Source: Pseudomonadota bacterium (GTDB taxonomy: Bacteria; Myxococcota_A; Polyangia; Polyangiales; Polyangiaceae). From it: a DNA stretch of 26,206 nt. Positions 17,450 through 26,206 of this stretch are shown here, piece by piece. Below the pieces are notes generated by a model, which was not told where the DNA came from, did not search any database, and was given only the letters and a program-made list of their open reading frames with translations. Numbering within the stretch: position 1 is the first letter of the stretch; every line of letters starts with the position of its first letter. The translations under genes and the position numbers were made by a program. Location: positions 1 to 26,206 of the forward strand of contig JAEZYZ010000262.1 in NCBI GenBank assembly GCA_023418705.1, written 5' to 3'.

Positions 17450-19308
17450 AGACGACGCGCGTGCTCGACCTCGAACAGGCCCAGCAGCTCGGCGTGTTCA
17501 CGCCGCTCGATCTGCAGTTCGCGCGCTATCTGGGGCAGCTGGCGGGAGAACAGCGCCCGGAGGCATTGCTGGTGGCCGCGCTCGTGAGCCGCCGCACGCG
17601 CGAGGGGCATGTCTGCGTCGACCTCGAGCGGTTCGCGGGGACCCGAGTCAGCGACGCTCGCCAAGAGCTCGTCGACGGCTTGCTGTGGCCGAAGCTCGAC
17701 GCGCTGCTCGGGGCGGTCGCCGACTGCCCGCTGGTGGGCGCCCCGGAGACCAACACGCCCCTGGTGTCCGCTGGCAAACGCCTCTACCTGCGGCGCTACT
17801 TCGAGCACGAGGCCGTGCTTTCGAGCGCCGTTCGACAGCGTCTGCGACGCTCCGAAGAGGAGCTCTTCGCGGGCGGCCCCGCCGACATCTTCGCGCGCCT
17901 CCTCCCCCCGGCCCCTGGCTCGGAGGTGGACTGGCAGCGGTTCGCCGTCCAGCTCGCGCTGCTCTCGCCATTTTGCATCATCTCTGGCGGTCCTGGGACC
18001 GGCAAGACCTCGACGGTGGTGCGCCTGCTGGCGCTGCTCGTCGAGCTCGCGCTCGCGCGCGACCGCCCTCCCCCGAAGGTGCGCTTGCTCGCTCCGACGG
18101 GCAAGGCGACGCTGCGGCTGATGGAGTCTCTGCGCTCGGCGCGCGACCGCCTCGAGTGCTCGGACGCCGTGCGCGCGGCGCTCCCGGTCGAAGCGTCGAC
18201 CATCCACCGCGCGCTCGTTCCGCGCGGCGACGGGCGACCCGGCTTCGAACACGGGCCCGAGCGACCGCTCTCGGCGGACGTGGTGCTGGTGGACGAGTGC
18301 TCGATGGTCGACGTCGCGCTGATGCGCCGCCTGATCGAGGCCGTCCCTCAGCACGCGAAGCTCATCCTGCTGGGTGACCGACACCAGCTCTCGAGCGTGG
18401 AGGCGGGCGCGGTGATGGCAGATCTCTGCGGGACCGACCCGCACCCGGGGTACTCCAAGGGCCTCGAGCAGCGCTTTCGAAGCGCGTTCTCGGAGCCGCC
18501 CCCCACGCCTGCCCGCGACCGCACGCCGCCGATCGCCGACGCCATCGTGGAGCTGAAGAAGAGCTATCGCTTCGGCGGCGACAGCGGCATCGCGGCGCTG
18601 GCCCGGGCGATCAAGTCGGGGGACGCCGACCGGGTGCTCGAACGATTGACGAGCGGTGGACCGGATCTGCGCTGGATCGCCGTCGGCGAGGGCGCGCGTG
18701 GGCCGAAGGGCCCCCTCGAAGCCGCGGTGCTCGAAGGGTATGCGGCGCTCTGCGCCAGCGCCCAACCCGACCAGGCGCTCGCCGCGTTGGGACGCTTCCG
18801 CGTCCTGTGCGCGCATCGACGCGGTCCGTTGGGTGTGGAGGGCATGAACCGCCTCGCCGAAAGGACGCTCTCGGAGGCGTCGCGCTTGCGCGCGACCGGC
18901 ACCTTCTATTCCCATCGGCCGCTGCTGGTGCGAAGCAACGACTACGGGCTCGGGCTGTTCAACGGCGACGCGGGCGTCGTCCTTCCTGGTCGCGCCCGCG
19001 GCGGAGAGCTCTGCGCCCACTTCATCCAGGCGGATGGACGGGTCCGGCAGCTGCCCTTGTCGCGCCTGCCAGCACACGAGACGGCGTTCGCGATGAGCAT
19101 CCACATGAGCCAGGGATCGGAGTTCGACGACGTCGCGGTGGTGCTGCCCGACGCGAGCTCCCCGCTGCTGAGCCGCGAGCTTCTCTACACGGCCGTCACG
19201 CGCGCGCGGCGCCACGTGCTGGTCTACGGCAGCGCCGAGAGCCTCCGCGCCGCCGTCGAGCGGCGGGTCGAGCGCGCCTCGGGGTTGTCGGAAGCGCTCT
19301 GGAGCTGA
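17446..19308 (+). CDS. recD: RecBCD subunit RecD, 5'-3' helicase
   Basis: A 620-residue protein (E. coli RecD has 608). The ATG overlaps the recB stop (ATGA); the frame is open further upstream but that is recB shadow. Residues 1-150 form the RecD N-terminal domain that contacts RecC (LGVFTPLDLQFARYL). Superfamily 1B helicase motifs follow: Walker A GPGTGKT (182-188), LLAPTGKATLRLMES, Walker B LVDECSMVD with D283/E284, and LLGDRHQLSSVEAGAV. Near the end are MSIHMSQGSEFDDV and YTAVTRARRHVLV (from Y581). It translocates 5'-3' on the opposite strand to RecB and controls the nuclease switch at Chi. It ends 16 nt from the convergent barrel gene, with no terminator visible between. Confidence 0.96.
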   Translation: MKTTRVLDLEQAQQLGVFTPLDLQFARYLGQLAGEQRPEALLVAALVSRRTREGHVCVDLERFAGTRVSDARQELVDGLLWPKLDALLGAVADCPLVGAPETNTPLVSAGKRLYLRRYFEHEAVLSSAVRQRLRRSEEELFAGGPADIFARLLPPAPGSEVDWQRFAVQLALLSPFCIISGGPGTGKTSTVVRLLALLVELALARDRPPPKVRLLAPTGKATLRLMESLRSARDRLECSDAVRAALPVEASTIHRALVPRGDGRPGFEHGPERPLSADVVLVDECSMVDVALMRRLIEAVPQHAKLILLGDRHQLSSVEAGAVMADLCGTDPHPGYSKGLEQRFRSAFSEPPPTPARDRTPPIADAIVELKKSYRFGGDSGIAALARAIKSGDADRVLERLTSGGPDLRWIAVGEGARGPKGPLEAAVLEGYAALCASAQPDQALAALGRFRVLCAHRRGPLGVEGMNRLAERTLSEASRLRATGTFYSHRPLLVRSNDYGLGLFNGDAGVVLPGRARGGELCAHFIQADGRVRQLPLSRLPAHETAFAMSIHMSQGSEFDDVAVVLPDASSPLLSRELLYTAVTRARRHVLVYGSAESLRAAVERRVERASGLSEALWS

Positions 19309-19324
19309 CGCACGACCGACCATG

Positions 19325-19981
19325 TCATTGGTAGGCCACCGTCACCACAAGCGCCGCCGCCATCGCGTGGCTGTCGAACTCGACCTCCACCTGCTCGACG
19401 TCCGTGCGGTTGGTCGCCATCGCGGCGAGCAACCGCAGCTGTCCCCCGATCATCCAGTCGTCCGCGACCCATGGACTGTAGCCGAACCACGCCGCCGCTC
19501 CGGGGCCCCGCGCCCGACCGTCCTCCGCCTCGGGCCCGCGGCTGCTCATCAACGCCAGCCCGATCTTGCCGCCGAGATGAAAACCCCAGCCACTCCACGG
19601 GTACCAGTCCGCGAGAACCCCGAAGAGATGCACGTTCGCGGCCTCGTCGGAGTCCGACGGCGTCTCCCCCACCTCCACACGCGGGGAAAAGATCCGGTGC
19701 AATTCATACCCGCCCCCCACGATGAGGCCGTCCACGGGGGTCCCACCCACCGACAACAAAAGCGACAAGCCGCCTCCGGAGAGCCCGACCTCCCGCGGGT
19801 CGAAGCCCATCGGCAACGTCGTCACCGGCTCGGTCTCGGTGCTCTGGTCGACGTAGACGGCGCCGGCCCCCGCCCGAACGTGCAGGCCGCGGTGCGTGCG
19901 CGGCTCCGCCAGGAGAGAAGCCGGACTGCCCATCAAGACGGCCGCAGCGCAAAATGGGAGCGAGACGGTTCGAAGCCGCAT
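19325..19981 (-). CDS. Small outer-membrane beta-barrel protein, function unknown
   Basis: A 218-residue protein from the ATG at 19981, which gives a compact signal peptide (MRLRTVSLPFCAAAVLMG, then SPASLLAEP). A GTG at 19996 would add five residues. The mature part is a series of amphipathic strands rich in Gly and aromatics: GLHVRAGAGAVYVDQ, LIVGGGYELHRIF, VLADWYPWSGWGFHLGGKIG, WMIGGQLRLLAAM. It ends MAAALVVTVAYQ. The pattern fits a single-chain eight-stranded barrel like the OmpA/OmpW-type proteins common in myxobacteria. No binding motif or partner is apparent. It is convergent with recD and divergent from the TPR gene, so it is probably a single-gene unit whose promoter lies in the AT-rich gap at 19982-20294. 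Confidence 0.75.
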   Translation of the reverse strand: MRLRTVSLPFCAAAVLMGSPASLLAEPRTHRGLHVRAGAGAVYVDQSTETEPVTTLPMGFDPREVGLSGGGLSLLLSVGGTPVDGLIVGGGYELHRIFSPRVEVGETPSDSDEAANVHLFGVLADWYPWSGWGFHLGGKIGLALMSSRGPEAEDGRARGPGAAAWFGYSPWVADDWMIGGQLRLLAAMATNRTDVEQVEVEFDSHAMAAALVVTVAYQ

Positions 19982-20294
19982 CGCGGCAGGGTGCACATGC
20001 TAGACCACAGCGGCAACGCGCTACGATCGATCCGACAAGCGCCCAGGGCGCGCCGGAGTTATTGAACCGCCCTTCGCGCTCCAGAACACTATTCAAAACA
20101 CACCCAGGTGAATAAACCCCTCACTTTGACTGTCGTTCGCGAGCGACCCTGCGGCGCTGTCACGATTCCGCTATCGACAGCTTGTTTTACCCCTCTTGTA
20201 CCGAGCACGGCTGTCCTCAGGCACAGTGCGAAAATCCCCGAATGCCTTATTGTCCACTCTGTTACGTTATTTTGACCAAGGTACCGGAGGGTCG
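19982..20294. promoter_or_regulatory. Divergent intergenic region, relatively AT-rich
   Basis: This 313-nt gap between the minus-strand barrel gene and the plus-strand TPR gene is clearly lower in GC than its flanks, especially 20060-20275. It must hold both promoters. Short AT-rich hexamers such as TTGTCC (20250) and TTGACT (20125) occur, but none has a convincing -10 box at proper spacing. It contains the inverted repeat at 20090-20114. GGAGGG lies 3 nt before the TPR start. No small ORF with coding character is seen. Confidence 0.5.
20090..20114. promoter_or_regulatory. Inverted repeat, possible operator
   Basis: TATTCA (20090-20095) and TGAATA (20109-20114) form a 6-nt inverted repeat around a 13-nt spacer, so half-site centres are 19 nt apart. 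That is about two helical turns on one DNA face. A related TATTGAA lies about 20 nt upstream. The location in a divergent promoter region favours a binding site for a dimeric regulator, but short arms of A/T bases could also occur by chance. Confidence 0.3.
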
Positions 20295-23200
20295 ATGCAA
20301 GGAGTGAATCCTTTGCAAGCGGACGACATGACACTCGACACTCGCTTCGGCACGCTGCTCGAGCTGTATCAACGCGACTCGAGCGATCCGGCGGTTCGGG
20401 CAGAGCTCGAAAAGTGCGCGCTGCGGCTGCTCGAGCGCCCTTCGGTGGGCTCGGCGGTGCTCGAAGCAGCGGAGAGCTTGAGCGGCGTCCGGGCGAGCGC
20501 GGTGCGCGTCCTGCCGCTCTTGGCGGACGCTTACCGGCGGCTCGGCAGGACGGCCGACGAGATCTCGGCGCTGACGCGCGAGCACCGTCTCTCCCGCCCT
20601 CCCCGCCTCTTCGAGTGTCAGAGCCGGCTCGCCCAGCTGCGCCACGAGGTGCTCGACGACACCGAAGGCGCGCTCGAGCTGCTCGAGCCACTTTTGGCGC
20701 GCGACCTGGGGGACGACAACGTCCGAAAGCTTTACCTTGAACTGTCGCTGAGGGCAGGGCGCGCTGATGGCGCCGCGCGGTTCGTCGAGCGCGCGCTGCG
20801 CACGCTCAAGGATCCGGGCGCCCGCCTGCGCGCCGGGCGCGAGCTTGCCGATCTGCAGCTGGACCTCGGGGAGGTCCCAAAAGCCATCCGCGAGCTCGGG
20901 CGCGTCGTCACCCTGCCCCTGCCGGCGGCCGCAGCGGACCGCCAGGCGGTCATGAGCGGCGCGCAGCGCGTCCTCGAGCTGGCCTCGGAGCACTCCGTCT
21001 CGGCAAAGCTCTTGGCAACGAGCCACGCCGTGGTGCTCGAAACCACTGGCGACGAGGGCCTGCGACGCGAGAGCGCGCGCCAGCTCGGCGAGCTCGTCGA
21101 ACAGCACGCCGATCTGCCCGATGCCGTGCAGCGGGTGGCGTTTCGGTCACTGGCGCGCGACCGCGTGCCCGGCGCGCTCGAGCGCTTCGAGGCGCTCGTC
21201 AAGACCTCGAACGACCCGCTCGCGTCGGCCGAGGCGCTCGAGCTTCGAGCCGAGCACGAGAGCGATCCAGCCGTCGCGCTCGAGCTCCGCCTGCAGAGCG
21301 CGGAGCTGCGCTGCAGCGTCTCGGACGATCCGAACCACTGCTGCGAGGTCTGGCAACGGCACGTCGAGGCGCACGGCCCCTCGGCGGGCGCGTGCGATCG
21401 CCTGTTGCCGCTGCTCGAACGCACCGACCGGATCGACGCCGCGCTCGAGCTGCTGGCGCGCCGCCAAGCGTCGGAGACCGATCCCGAGGTCGCCGCGGAG
21501 CTCTGGGCCCACAGCGGCAGCTTGCTGCTCGAGCGAAAGGCCGACCCGAGCGCCGCGATCGACGCCTTCGCCCAGAGCCTGGCGCTGCATCCCGAGCAGG
21601 CGCGCAGCCGGGTCGCGTTGCTGTCGTTGCTGAAAGCCGGCGAGCACCGCGGGCAAGCCGCGAGCGTGCTCGAGCCGCACCTGCGGGCAGCGGACGATGC
21701 GATGCTGATCGATCTGCTGGACGTCAAGCTCGAGCTGGCCGTCGATCCCGAGGGCCGCCTGGCCCGAGCGCGCGAGCTCGTCCAAGAGCTCGAGCGCCGC
21801 AGCCAGCCCGCCGAGCGCATCGTGCAAGCGTACGTCGCGGCGATCGTACCCATGGCCGCGCTCGATCCCGACGCCTTGGGGGCGTGGCTCGAACGCCTGG
21901 AGGCGCACCGACCGTCGGTCGACGCAAACCGCTACGCGGAGCTGCTCGGCGCGGCCGCGAGCACGCTGGAGGGGGACGCCGGCGCGACGGTCGCCCGCGT
22001 CGCCGGTGCGGCGCTGGCGCAGACCGGGCAGCACGCGCGCGCCCTGCCCCTGTTCGAGCGCGCGCTGGCGGTGGATCCGGGCTCGCTGCCGCTCCTGGAG
22101 GCGGCCGATCGGCTGCTCGAGACGCTCGGCGAGCCGCTCGAGGGACGGCTCGAGCGCCTCGACAAGGCGCTCCCGCACGCCAAGACGCCCGAAGCGCGCG
22201 CCGATCTGCTGGGCCTGCAGGCGCGGGTCCTCACGACCGGCGGAGACGCCGAGTCGGCCATCGAAATGCTCTCCGGGCTCGTGGAAGCCCACCCAGGGAG
22301 CCAGCAGGTCCACCAGGCGCTGGTCGCCGCCTACCAGCAGCTCGGCGACTCCGGAGCCCTGTATGACGAGCTCGAGCGGGCCATCGCCGGCTTCGAAGGC
22401 CCGGCGCGCGACCAGGCCCGGCTGCGCATGGCGCAGGCGCTGGCCGACAACGGCGAGACGGGTGAGGCGCTGCGGCGCTACGGCGAGCTGCTCGACCAGC
22501 TGCAGCTCGATCCCGGCGTGCTCGATGGGATCGAGGCCCTCGCGGAAGAGGTGGGAGACCCCGAGGTGACCTGCAAGGTCCTCGAGCAACGCATCGCCCA
22601 CGCGAGCGACCCACAGCTGAAGGTGGAGCTGCTCGAGCGGCTCGGCGTGCTGCGGATGGAGCGGCTGGGGGACGACGCGGGTGCGGTGCGCTCCTGGCGC
22701 GCCGCCGCTCGCTTGAGCGAGCAGGCCCCGGCGTCGAAGGGGCGCGCCGAGCGGTTGTACGAGCGGATGATCGCGACGGCACCGGAAGACCACCTCGCCG
22801 CCGAGCGGCTGGTGCGCCTGTACGTCGAGGCGGGCGAGTGGTCGCGCATCCCCGAGGTCTTCGCGGTGATCCTTCAGGCCGGCGCCGCCGGCTCGCAGAC
22901 CTCGGTCGAGCTGCTCTTGTCGCTCGAGGGCCAGGCCGTGCGCTCTGGCGCGATCGATGAGCTCTGCAACTTGATCGACGAGGCTGTCTGGCAGCTCAGC
23001 GGGCAGCAACCGGAGCTTGCCCGAAGCTTGATCGCCGCCAAGGCGCGTGCGCTCGCCTCGGATCCAGGCCGGATCGACGCCGCCGTCGAAGTGTATCGCA
23101 ATTTGGTGGAGTCCTACGCGCACGCCGACGACGTCGCTGCGCTCGCGAACCTGGCGGAGGCCCACCCGAGCGCCGATCATCGACGCGACCTGTTGCGCTG

Positions 23201-26200
23201 GCTGTTCGCGTGGCGCGAGCTGCACGCGGACGACAAGGCGCGCCTGCTGCTCGAATGGGCGGAGGTCGAGCAGCGCGACTTCGGCGACGTGGAGGCCGCC
23301 ATCCAGGCCTACGAGCGCGCGCTCGGGCACGGCGGTGCCGAGCGTGAAGTGCTCGACAAGCTCGCGGGGCTCAAGCTCCAGATCGGGGATATCGAAGGCG
23401 GCGTGCAGGCGCTCGGCGCGCTTCGGGAGCTGTGTACGGAGCCCGCCCGAACGGAGATCGACCTCAGGATGGCGGGGCTCTTGAGCGACGCGCTCGAGCA
23501 GCACGCGGTCGCCTTCGATCTCGTGGCCCCCTATCTGCAGGCGCGGCCGCCGAATCCCCAGGCGCTCCGGATCGCCGTGCGCTGCGTCGAAGACGCCGAG
23601 GTCCGGAGCCGCGCAGCGGAGGCGATCGAGGCGATCGCGAGCGAGACCAGCAACGCCGAGCTGCTGGCGGTGTTGGTGACCGCCAGCGAAGCCGATCCGG
23701 CGGCCTTTCCGCGCGCCCGTGACTGGTACGCGAGGCTCCTGTCGCTGCGGGGCGAGCAACCTGCCGCCGCGCTCGAGATCGCCGCGCGCGCGGCCGCTGC
23801 GTACCCGGACGACGAGCGGTTCTGGACCGCGGCGATCGACGGCGCCCGCGCGCTCGAGCGGCCCGATCCGATCGCCGCCGGCTTCTGCGCAGCGCTCGAG
23901 ACCGAGCTCGACCCGGAGCTCGGCGAGCGGCTCGGTCGGCGGGTCGTGGAGTTCTTGGAGGAGTGGCCCGCGGGCGCCGATCTGCTGGTCCCGGTGCTCG
24001 AACGAATGATCGAGCGGAGCATCGGCGCCGACTGGGCCTTCGCGCGCCTGCGGCTCTTATTGGGCTCGCGCGAGCGCTACCCGCAGCTGTTCGATCTGTA
24101 CGAGCGCAGGATCACCGAAGCGCCGGACGACGAAGCTCGGGCCGCCTTGCTCGACGAGGCCGCGTTGACGGCCAAGGATCTGGCAGGCGATCCCGAACGT
24201 GCCATCCGATACCTCGAGGAGCTGCTGTCGCTACGCCCTTCCGATCGGCGCGTGGAGGGGACCCTCGAGCGGCTGTACGAACGCCAGGGCCGCTTGCGCG
24301 AGTTGGCGCAGCTGCTCGAGCGACGCGCCGCCGCGGCGGAGGGCGCCGATCGCCACGACCTGTTGGCCCGCAGCTGCCGCGCGACGATGGACCTTGGGGA
24401 GCTCGCCGAAGCCCTCGCGACGATCGAGCGACTCGAGCGCGAGAACGCCGCCGAGGAGCTCTTGATCGCCCTCTATGATCGGCTCCTGTCGGGGGCGCCC
24501 CAGGCGGACCCCTCGCCGGCGGACGCCGAGGTGTCGTTGCGCGCTTCGGAAGCCTTGTTCCAGCTCCACTTTCATGCGGGGCGCAAGCACGAGGCGGCGA
24601 GCGCGCGGCAGCGCGCCTTGCCGTTCGTCATCGACGCGTCGGAGCGCGCGCACCGCCTGAACGAGCTGGCGAGCTTTCGGCTCGAGCAGCTCGACGACCC
24701 CGCCGGTGCGTTCGACAACATTTGCGACCTGACGCTGCTGCAGCCAGAAGTGACCGAGCACCGCCACCGCTTGCAGGAGCTGGCGCGGCGCCTGTCGAGG
24801 AACGCCAACCGCGTTCAAGTGCTGGTGCAAGCCGCCGAGCAAGCGCGCCCGATCTTGGCCGCCGAGCTGGTCGACGAAGCGGCGCGGGCCTGCGTCGAGC
24901 TGCTCGACGACGAAGAGCGCGCCATCGACCTGTACGTCCGTGCGCTGCCCTCCGCGGAGGGCGACCCGGCGGCGCTCGAGATCCTCCTGACGCCGCTCGC
25001 GGAGCTCCTCCACGACACGGAGCGCCACGAGGAGGAATGCGATGCGCTCGAGCGGCTCGCCGCCGCGCAGATGGACGCCAGCGCGCGCTCGAAGACCCTC
25101 GCCCGCGTGGCGCAGCGGGCGTTCGAGGTCCTGAGCGATCCCCCGCGAGCCGCGCGCGCCTGGCAAGCCTTGCTCGAAGAACATCCGGACGACCGCCAGG
25201 CGCTCGACGGTCGTGTTCAGGCGCTGCAGGCCGCCGATGACGTCGAGGGGCTGCTCGGAGCGCTCCTGGAACGAGCCGAGCGGGTCGATCGCGCAGGCGC
25301 GCTGGACGATCACCTGAGCGTCGCGCGCCTGCTGACCGATCGCCTGGGCCGGCCGGAGGAGGCCATCGACGCCTGGCTGCGCGTCCGCAGCGAGTTCGGC
25401 CGTGACGAAGAGAGCTTCGCCGCCCTGAAGACGCTGTTCGAGACCAGCGACAGCTGGCAGCGGCTCGCCGAGCTCTTCGAGGACCAAATCGAGCACGCTG
25501 CCGACGCCGAGCGCCGCCGTCAGCTCCAGAGAGCGCTCGCGGCCGTCTGCGAGGAGCGCTTGAACGACCCGCAGCGGGCGCTGCAAGCGCTGGTGGCCGC
25601 CGGGGAGTGGCCGGACACCATCGAGCTCTGCAAGCGGCATCCGCAGCTCGATGGAACGCTGGTCAAGCAGTCGGTCGCGGTGTGGAAGCAGGAGCGCGGC
25701 TCGCCCAAGAGCGGGCCGGCGGCGACGGCCCTCTGGGCCTGCCAGGCGTGCGTCGAACGGCTGCGCGCCGCCGAGCAGTACGAGCGGGCGTTGGGGCTGC
25801 TCGAGCGGTTCGTCGCGTTCCCCTTCGAGACCGCCGCGCGGCGGCGGATGTCGCTCGACGCCGCAGCGCTGTGCGCCGGCCAGCTCGCGCGCCCGGATCG
25901 GGCAGCGGCGCTGCTGCAGGAGCTCGTCGCGGCCGACGGCCAGGACGAGATCGCGCTCGCGGCCTATCCGCTGCTCGCGCGGGCCCTGACGGAGCTCGGA
26001 CAGGCTCCCGAGCTCGCCCACGCGCTCGAAGCCCACGCCGGCGCCTGTGAGGCCGGCGGCGACACCGACCAAGCGCGATCGCTGTTCGAGCAGGCGGCCG
26101 CTCTGCGGGAGTCGCTGGACGACGCGCCGGCGGCGCTCGCCGCGCACCGCCGCGCCGCCGACCACGGCTCGACGTCGTCGCTCGCCGCGCTCGCGCGGCT

Positions 26201-26206
26201 GCACCG
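20295..26206 (+). CDS. Giant TPR-like repeat protein (3' end outside window)
   Basis: The frame is open from ATG 20295 to the window end, at least 1970 residues. GGAGGG precedes the ATG by only 3 nt. A TTG at 20313 after a second AAGGAG is an alternative. There is no signal peptide or membrane segment, so it is probably cytoplasmic. Almost the whole length is Ala/Leu/Glu/Arg-rich helical repeats. Clear TPR-like units include AAIDAFAQSLALHPEQARS (about 421), ARALPLFERALAVDPG (about 578), VEAAIQAYERALGHGG (about 998) and ERAIRYLEELLSLRPSD (about 1300). Between them are longer helical units of the LLERRAAAAEGADRHDLLAR type. No catalytic domain is visible in this part. Such solenoids act as scaffolds for protein complexes; the partner is unknown. 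It is divergent from the barrel gene and has no co-directional neighbour upstream. Confidence 0.88.
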   Translation, partial: MQGVNPLQADDMTLDTRFGTLLELYQRDSSDPAVRAELEKCALRLLERPSVGSAVLEAAESLSGVRASAVRVLPLLADAYRRLGRTADEISALTREHRLSRPPRLFECQSRLAQLRHEVLDDTEGALELLEPLLARDLGDDNVRKLYLELSLRAGRADGAARFVERALRTLKDPGARLRAGRELADLQLDLGEVPKAIRELGRVVTLPLPAAAADRQAVMSGAQRVLELASEHSVSAKLLATSHAVVLETTGDEGLRRESARQLGELVEQHADLPDAVQRVAFRSLARDRVPGALERFEALVKTSNDPLASAEALELRAEHESDPAVALELRLQSAELRCSVSDDPNHCCEVWQRHVEAHGPSAGACDRLLPLLERTDRIDAALELLARRQASETDPEVAAELWAHSGSLLLERKADPSAAIDAFAQSLALHPEQARSRVALLSLLKAGEHRGQAASVLEPHLRAADDAMLIDLLDVKLELAVDPEGRLARARELVQELERRSQPAERIVQAYVAAIVPMAALDPDALGAWLERLEAHRPSVDANRYAELLGAAASTLEGDAGATVARVAGAALAQTGQHARALPLFERALAVDPGSLPLLEAADRLLETLGEPLEGRLERLDKALPHAKTPEARADLLGLQARVLTTGGDAESAIEMLSGLVEAHPGSQQVHQALVAAYQQLGDSGALYDELERAIAGFEGPARDQARLRMAQALADNGETGEALRRYGELLDQLQLDPGVLDGIEALAEEVGDPEVTCKVLEQRIAHASDPQLKVELLERLGVLRMERLGDDAGAVRSWRAAARLSEQAPASKGRAERLYERMIATAPEDHLAAERLVRLYVEAGEWSRIPEVFAVILQAGAAGSQTSVELLLSLEGQAVRSGAIDELCNLIDEAVWQLSGQQPELARSLIAAKARALASDPGRIDAAVEVYRNLVESYAHADDVAALANLAEAHPSADHRRDLLRWLFAWRELHADDKARLLLEWAEVEQRDFGDVEAAIQAYERALGHGGAEREVLDKLAGLKLQIGDIEGGVQALGALRELCTEPARTEIDLRMAGLLSDALEQHAVAFDLVAPYLQARPPNPQALRIAVRCVEDAEVRSRAAEAIEAIASETSNAELLAVLVTASEADPAAFPRARDWYARLLSLRGEQPAAALEIAARAAAAYPDDERFWTAAIDGARALERPDPIAAGFCAALETELDPELGERLGRRVVEFLEEWPAGADLLVPVLERMIERSIGADWAFARLRLLLGSRERYPQLFDLYERRITEAPDDEARAALLDEAALTAKDLAGDPERAIRYLEELLSLRPSDRRVEGTLERLYERQGRLRELAQLLERRAAAAEGADRHDLLARSCRATMDLGELAEALATIERLERENAAEELLIALYDRLLSGAPQADPSPADAEVSLRASEALFQLHFHAGRKHEAASARQRALPFVIDASERAHRLNELASFRLEQLDDPAGAFDNICDLTLLQPEVTEHRHRLQELARRLSRNANRVQVLVQAAEQARPILAAELVDEAARACVELLDDEERAIDLYVRALPSAEGDPAALEILLTPLAELLHDTERHEEECDALERLAAAQMDASARSKTLARVAQRAFEVLSDPPRAARAWQALLEEHPDDRQALDGRVQALQAADDVEGLLGALLERAERVDRAGALDDHLSVARLLTDRLGRPEEAIDAWLRVRSEFGRDEESFAALKTLFETSDSWQRLAELFEDQIEHAADAERRRQLQRALAAVCEERLNDPQRALQALVAAGEWPDTIELCKRHPQLDGTLVKQSVAVWKQERGSPKSGPAATALWACQACVERLRAAEQYERALGLLERFVAFPFETAARRRMSLDAAALCAGQLARPDRAAALLQELVAADGQDEIALAAYPLLARALTELGQAPELAHALEAHAGACEAGGDTDQARSLFEQAAALRESLDDAPAALAAHRRAADHGSTSSLAALARLH

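Noticed and set aside
17374..19323. 649-codon minus-strand frame opposite recD
   Set aside because: recD is certain from its motifs and length; the antisense translation has no domain signal.
20250..20278. Sigma-70-like promoter (TTGTCC plus AT-rich stretch) before the TPR gene
   Set aside because: No hexamer resembling TATAAT lies 16-18 nt downstream.
23613..23643. Short tandem GAGGCGATC-like repeat
   Set aside because: It encodes an ordinary EAIEAIAS helix in the TPR protein; only two to three imperfect copies.
21147..23759. 870-codon open frame on the minus strand inside the TPR gene
   Set aside because: It mirrors the strong codon-position GC bias of the plus-strand gene. The translation is Arg/Gln/His-rich with no recognisable fold, while the plus strand gives clear TPR-like helices.
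24231..26204. 657-codon open frame on the minus strand near the window end
   Set aside because: Same antisense shadow effect; the composition is unlike the exported or enzymatic proteins in the window.

Overview
This is a GC-rich window (roughly 70% by eye) with strong G/C third-position bias. The gene content suggests a myxobacterium-like member of the Myxococcota, possibly Polyangiales. The pointers are a bactofilin, several divergent beta-barrel outer-membrane proteins, an NtrC-type regulator, a RecBCD operon and a very large TPR protein. This lineage call is inference; no rRNA or other marker gene is present. I see no tRNA, rRNA, CRISPR array, insertion sequence or phage gene.

Region 1 (1-6606) is about the cell envelope. 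A Fic-fold protein with a degenerate active site is cut by the left edge and runs convergent to a TolC-family outer-membrane efflux protein. A bactofilin lies upstream of tolC on the same strand. Divergent from these, three plus-strand genes follow one another: an outer-membrane beta-barrel protein, a small exported protein with an AMIN-like beta domain, and an LptD/OstA-like LPS-assembly protein. The last two overlap. The LptD-like protein carries two CxC cysteine pairs, one in its N-terminal domain and one near its C-terminus.

Region 2 (6745-10205) is regulatory. A PleD-like receiver-GGDEF diguanylate cyclase overlaps by 3 nt the start of an NtrC-family sigma-54 activator with receiver, AAA+ and Fis domains. 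Downstream of the activator is a sigma-54-type -24/-12 promoter candidate, then a gene for an exported START/SRPBCC-fold protein. No sensor kinase is visible in the window.

Region 3 (10416-19308) is a compact recC-recB-recD operon. Both junctions are ATGA overlaps, and the helicase and nuclease residues are intact, so it should encode a full RecBCD double-strand-break repair machine.

Region 4 (19325-26206) has a small outer-membrane beta-barrel gene on the minus strand, convergent with recD. A relatively AT-rich intergenic region of 313 nt follows. The window ends inside a TPR-like solenoid gene of at least 1970 codons that runs off the right edge.

The strongest leads for something undescribed are the catalytically dead-looking Fic protein, the four-cysteine LptD-like protein with its overlapping AMIN-like partner, the coupled c-di-GMP/sigma-54 regulator pair with its putative target promoter, and the giant TPR protein.
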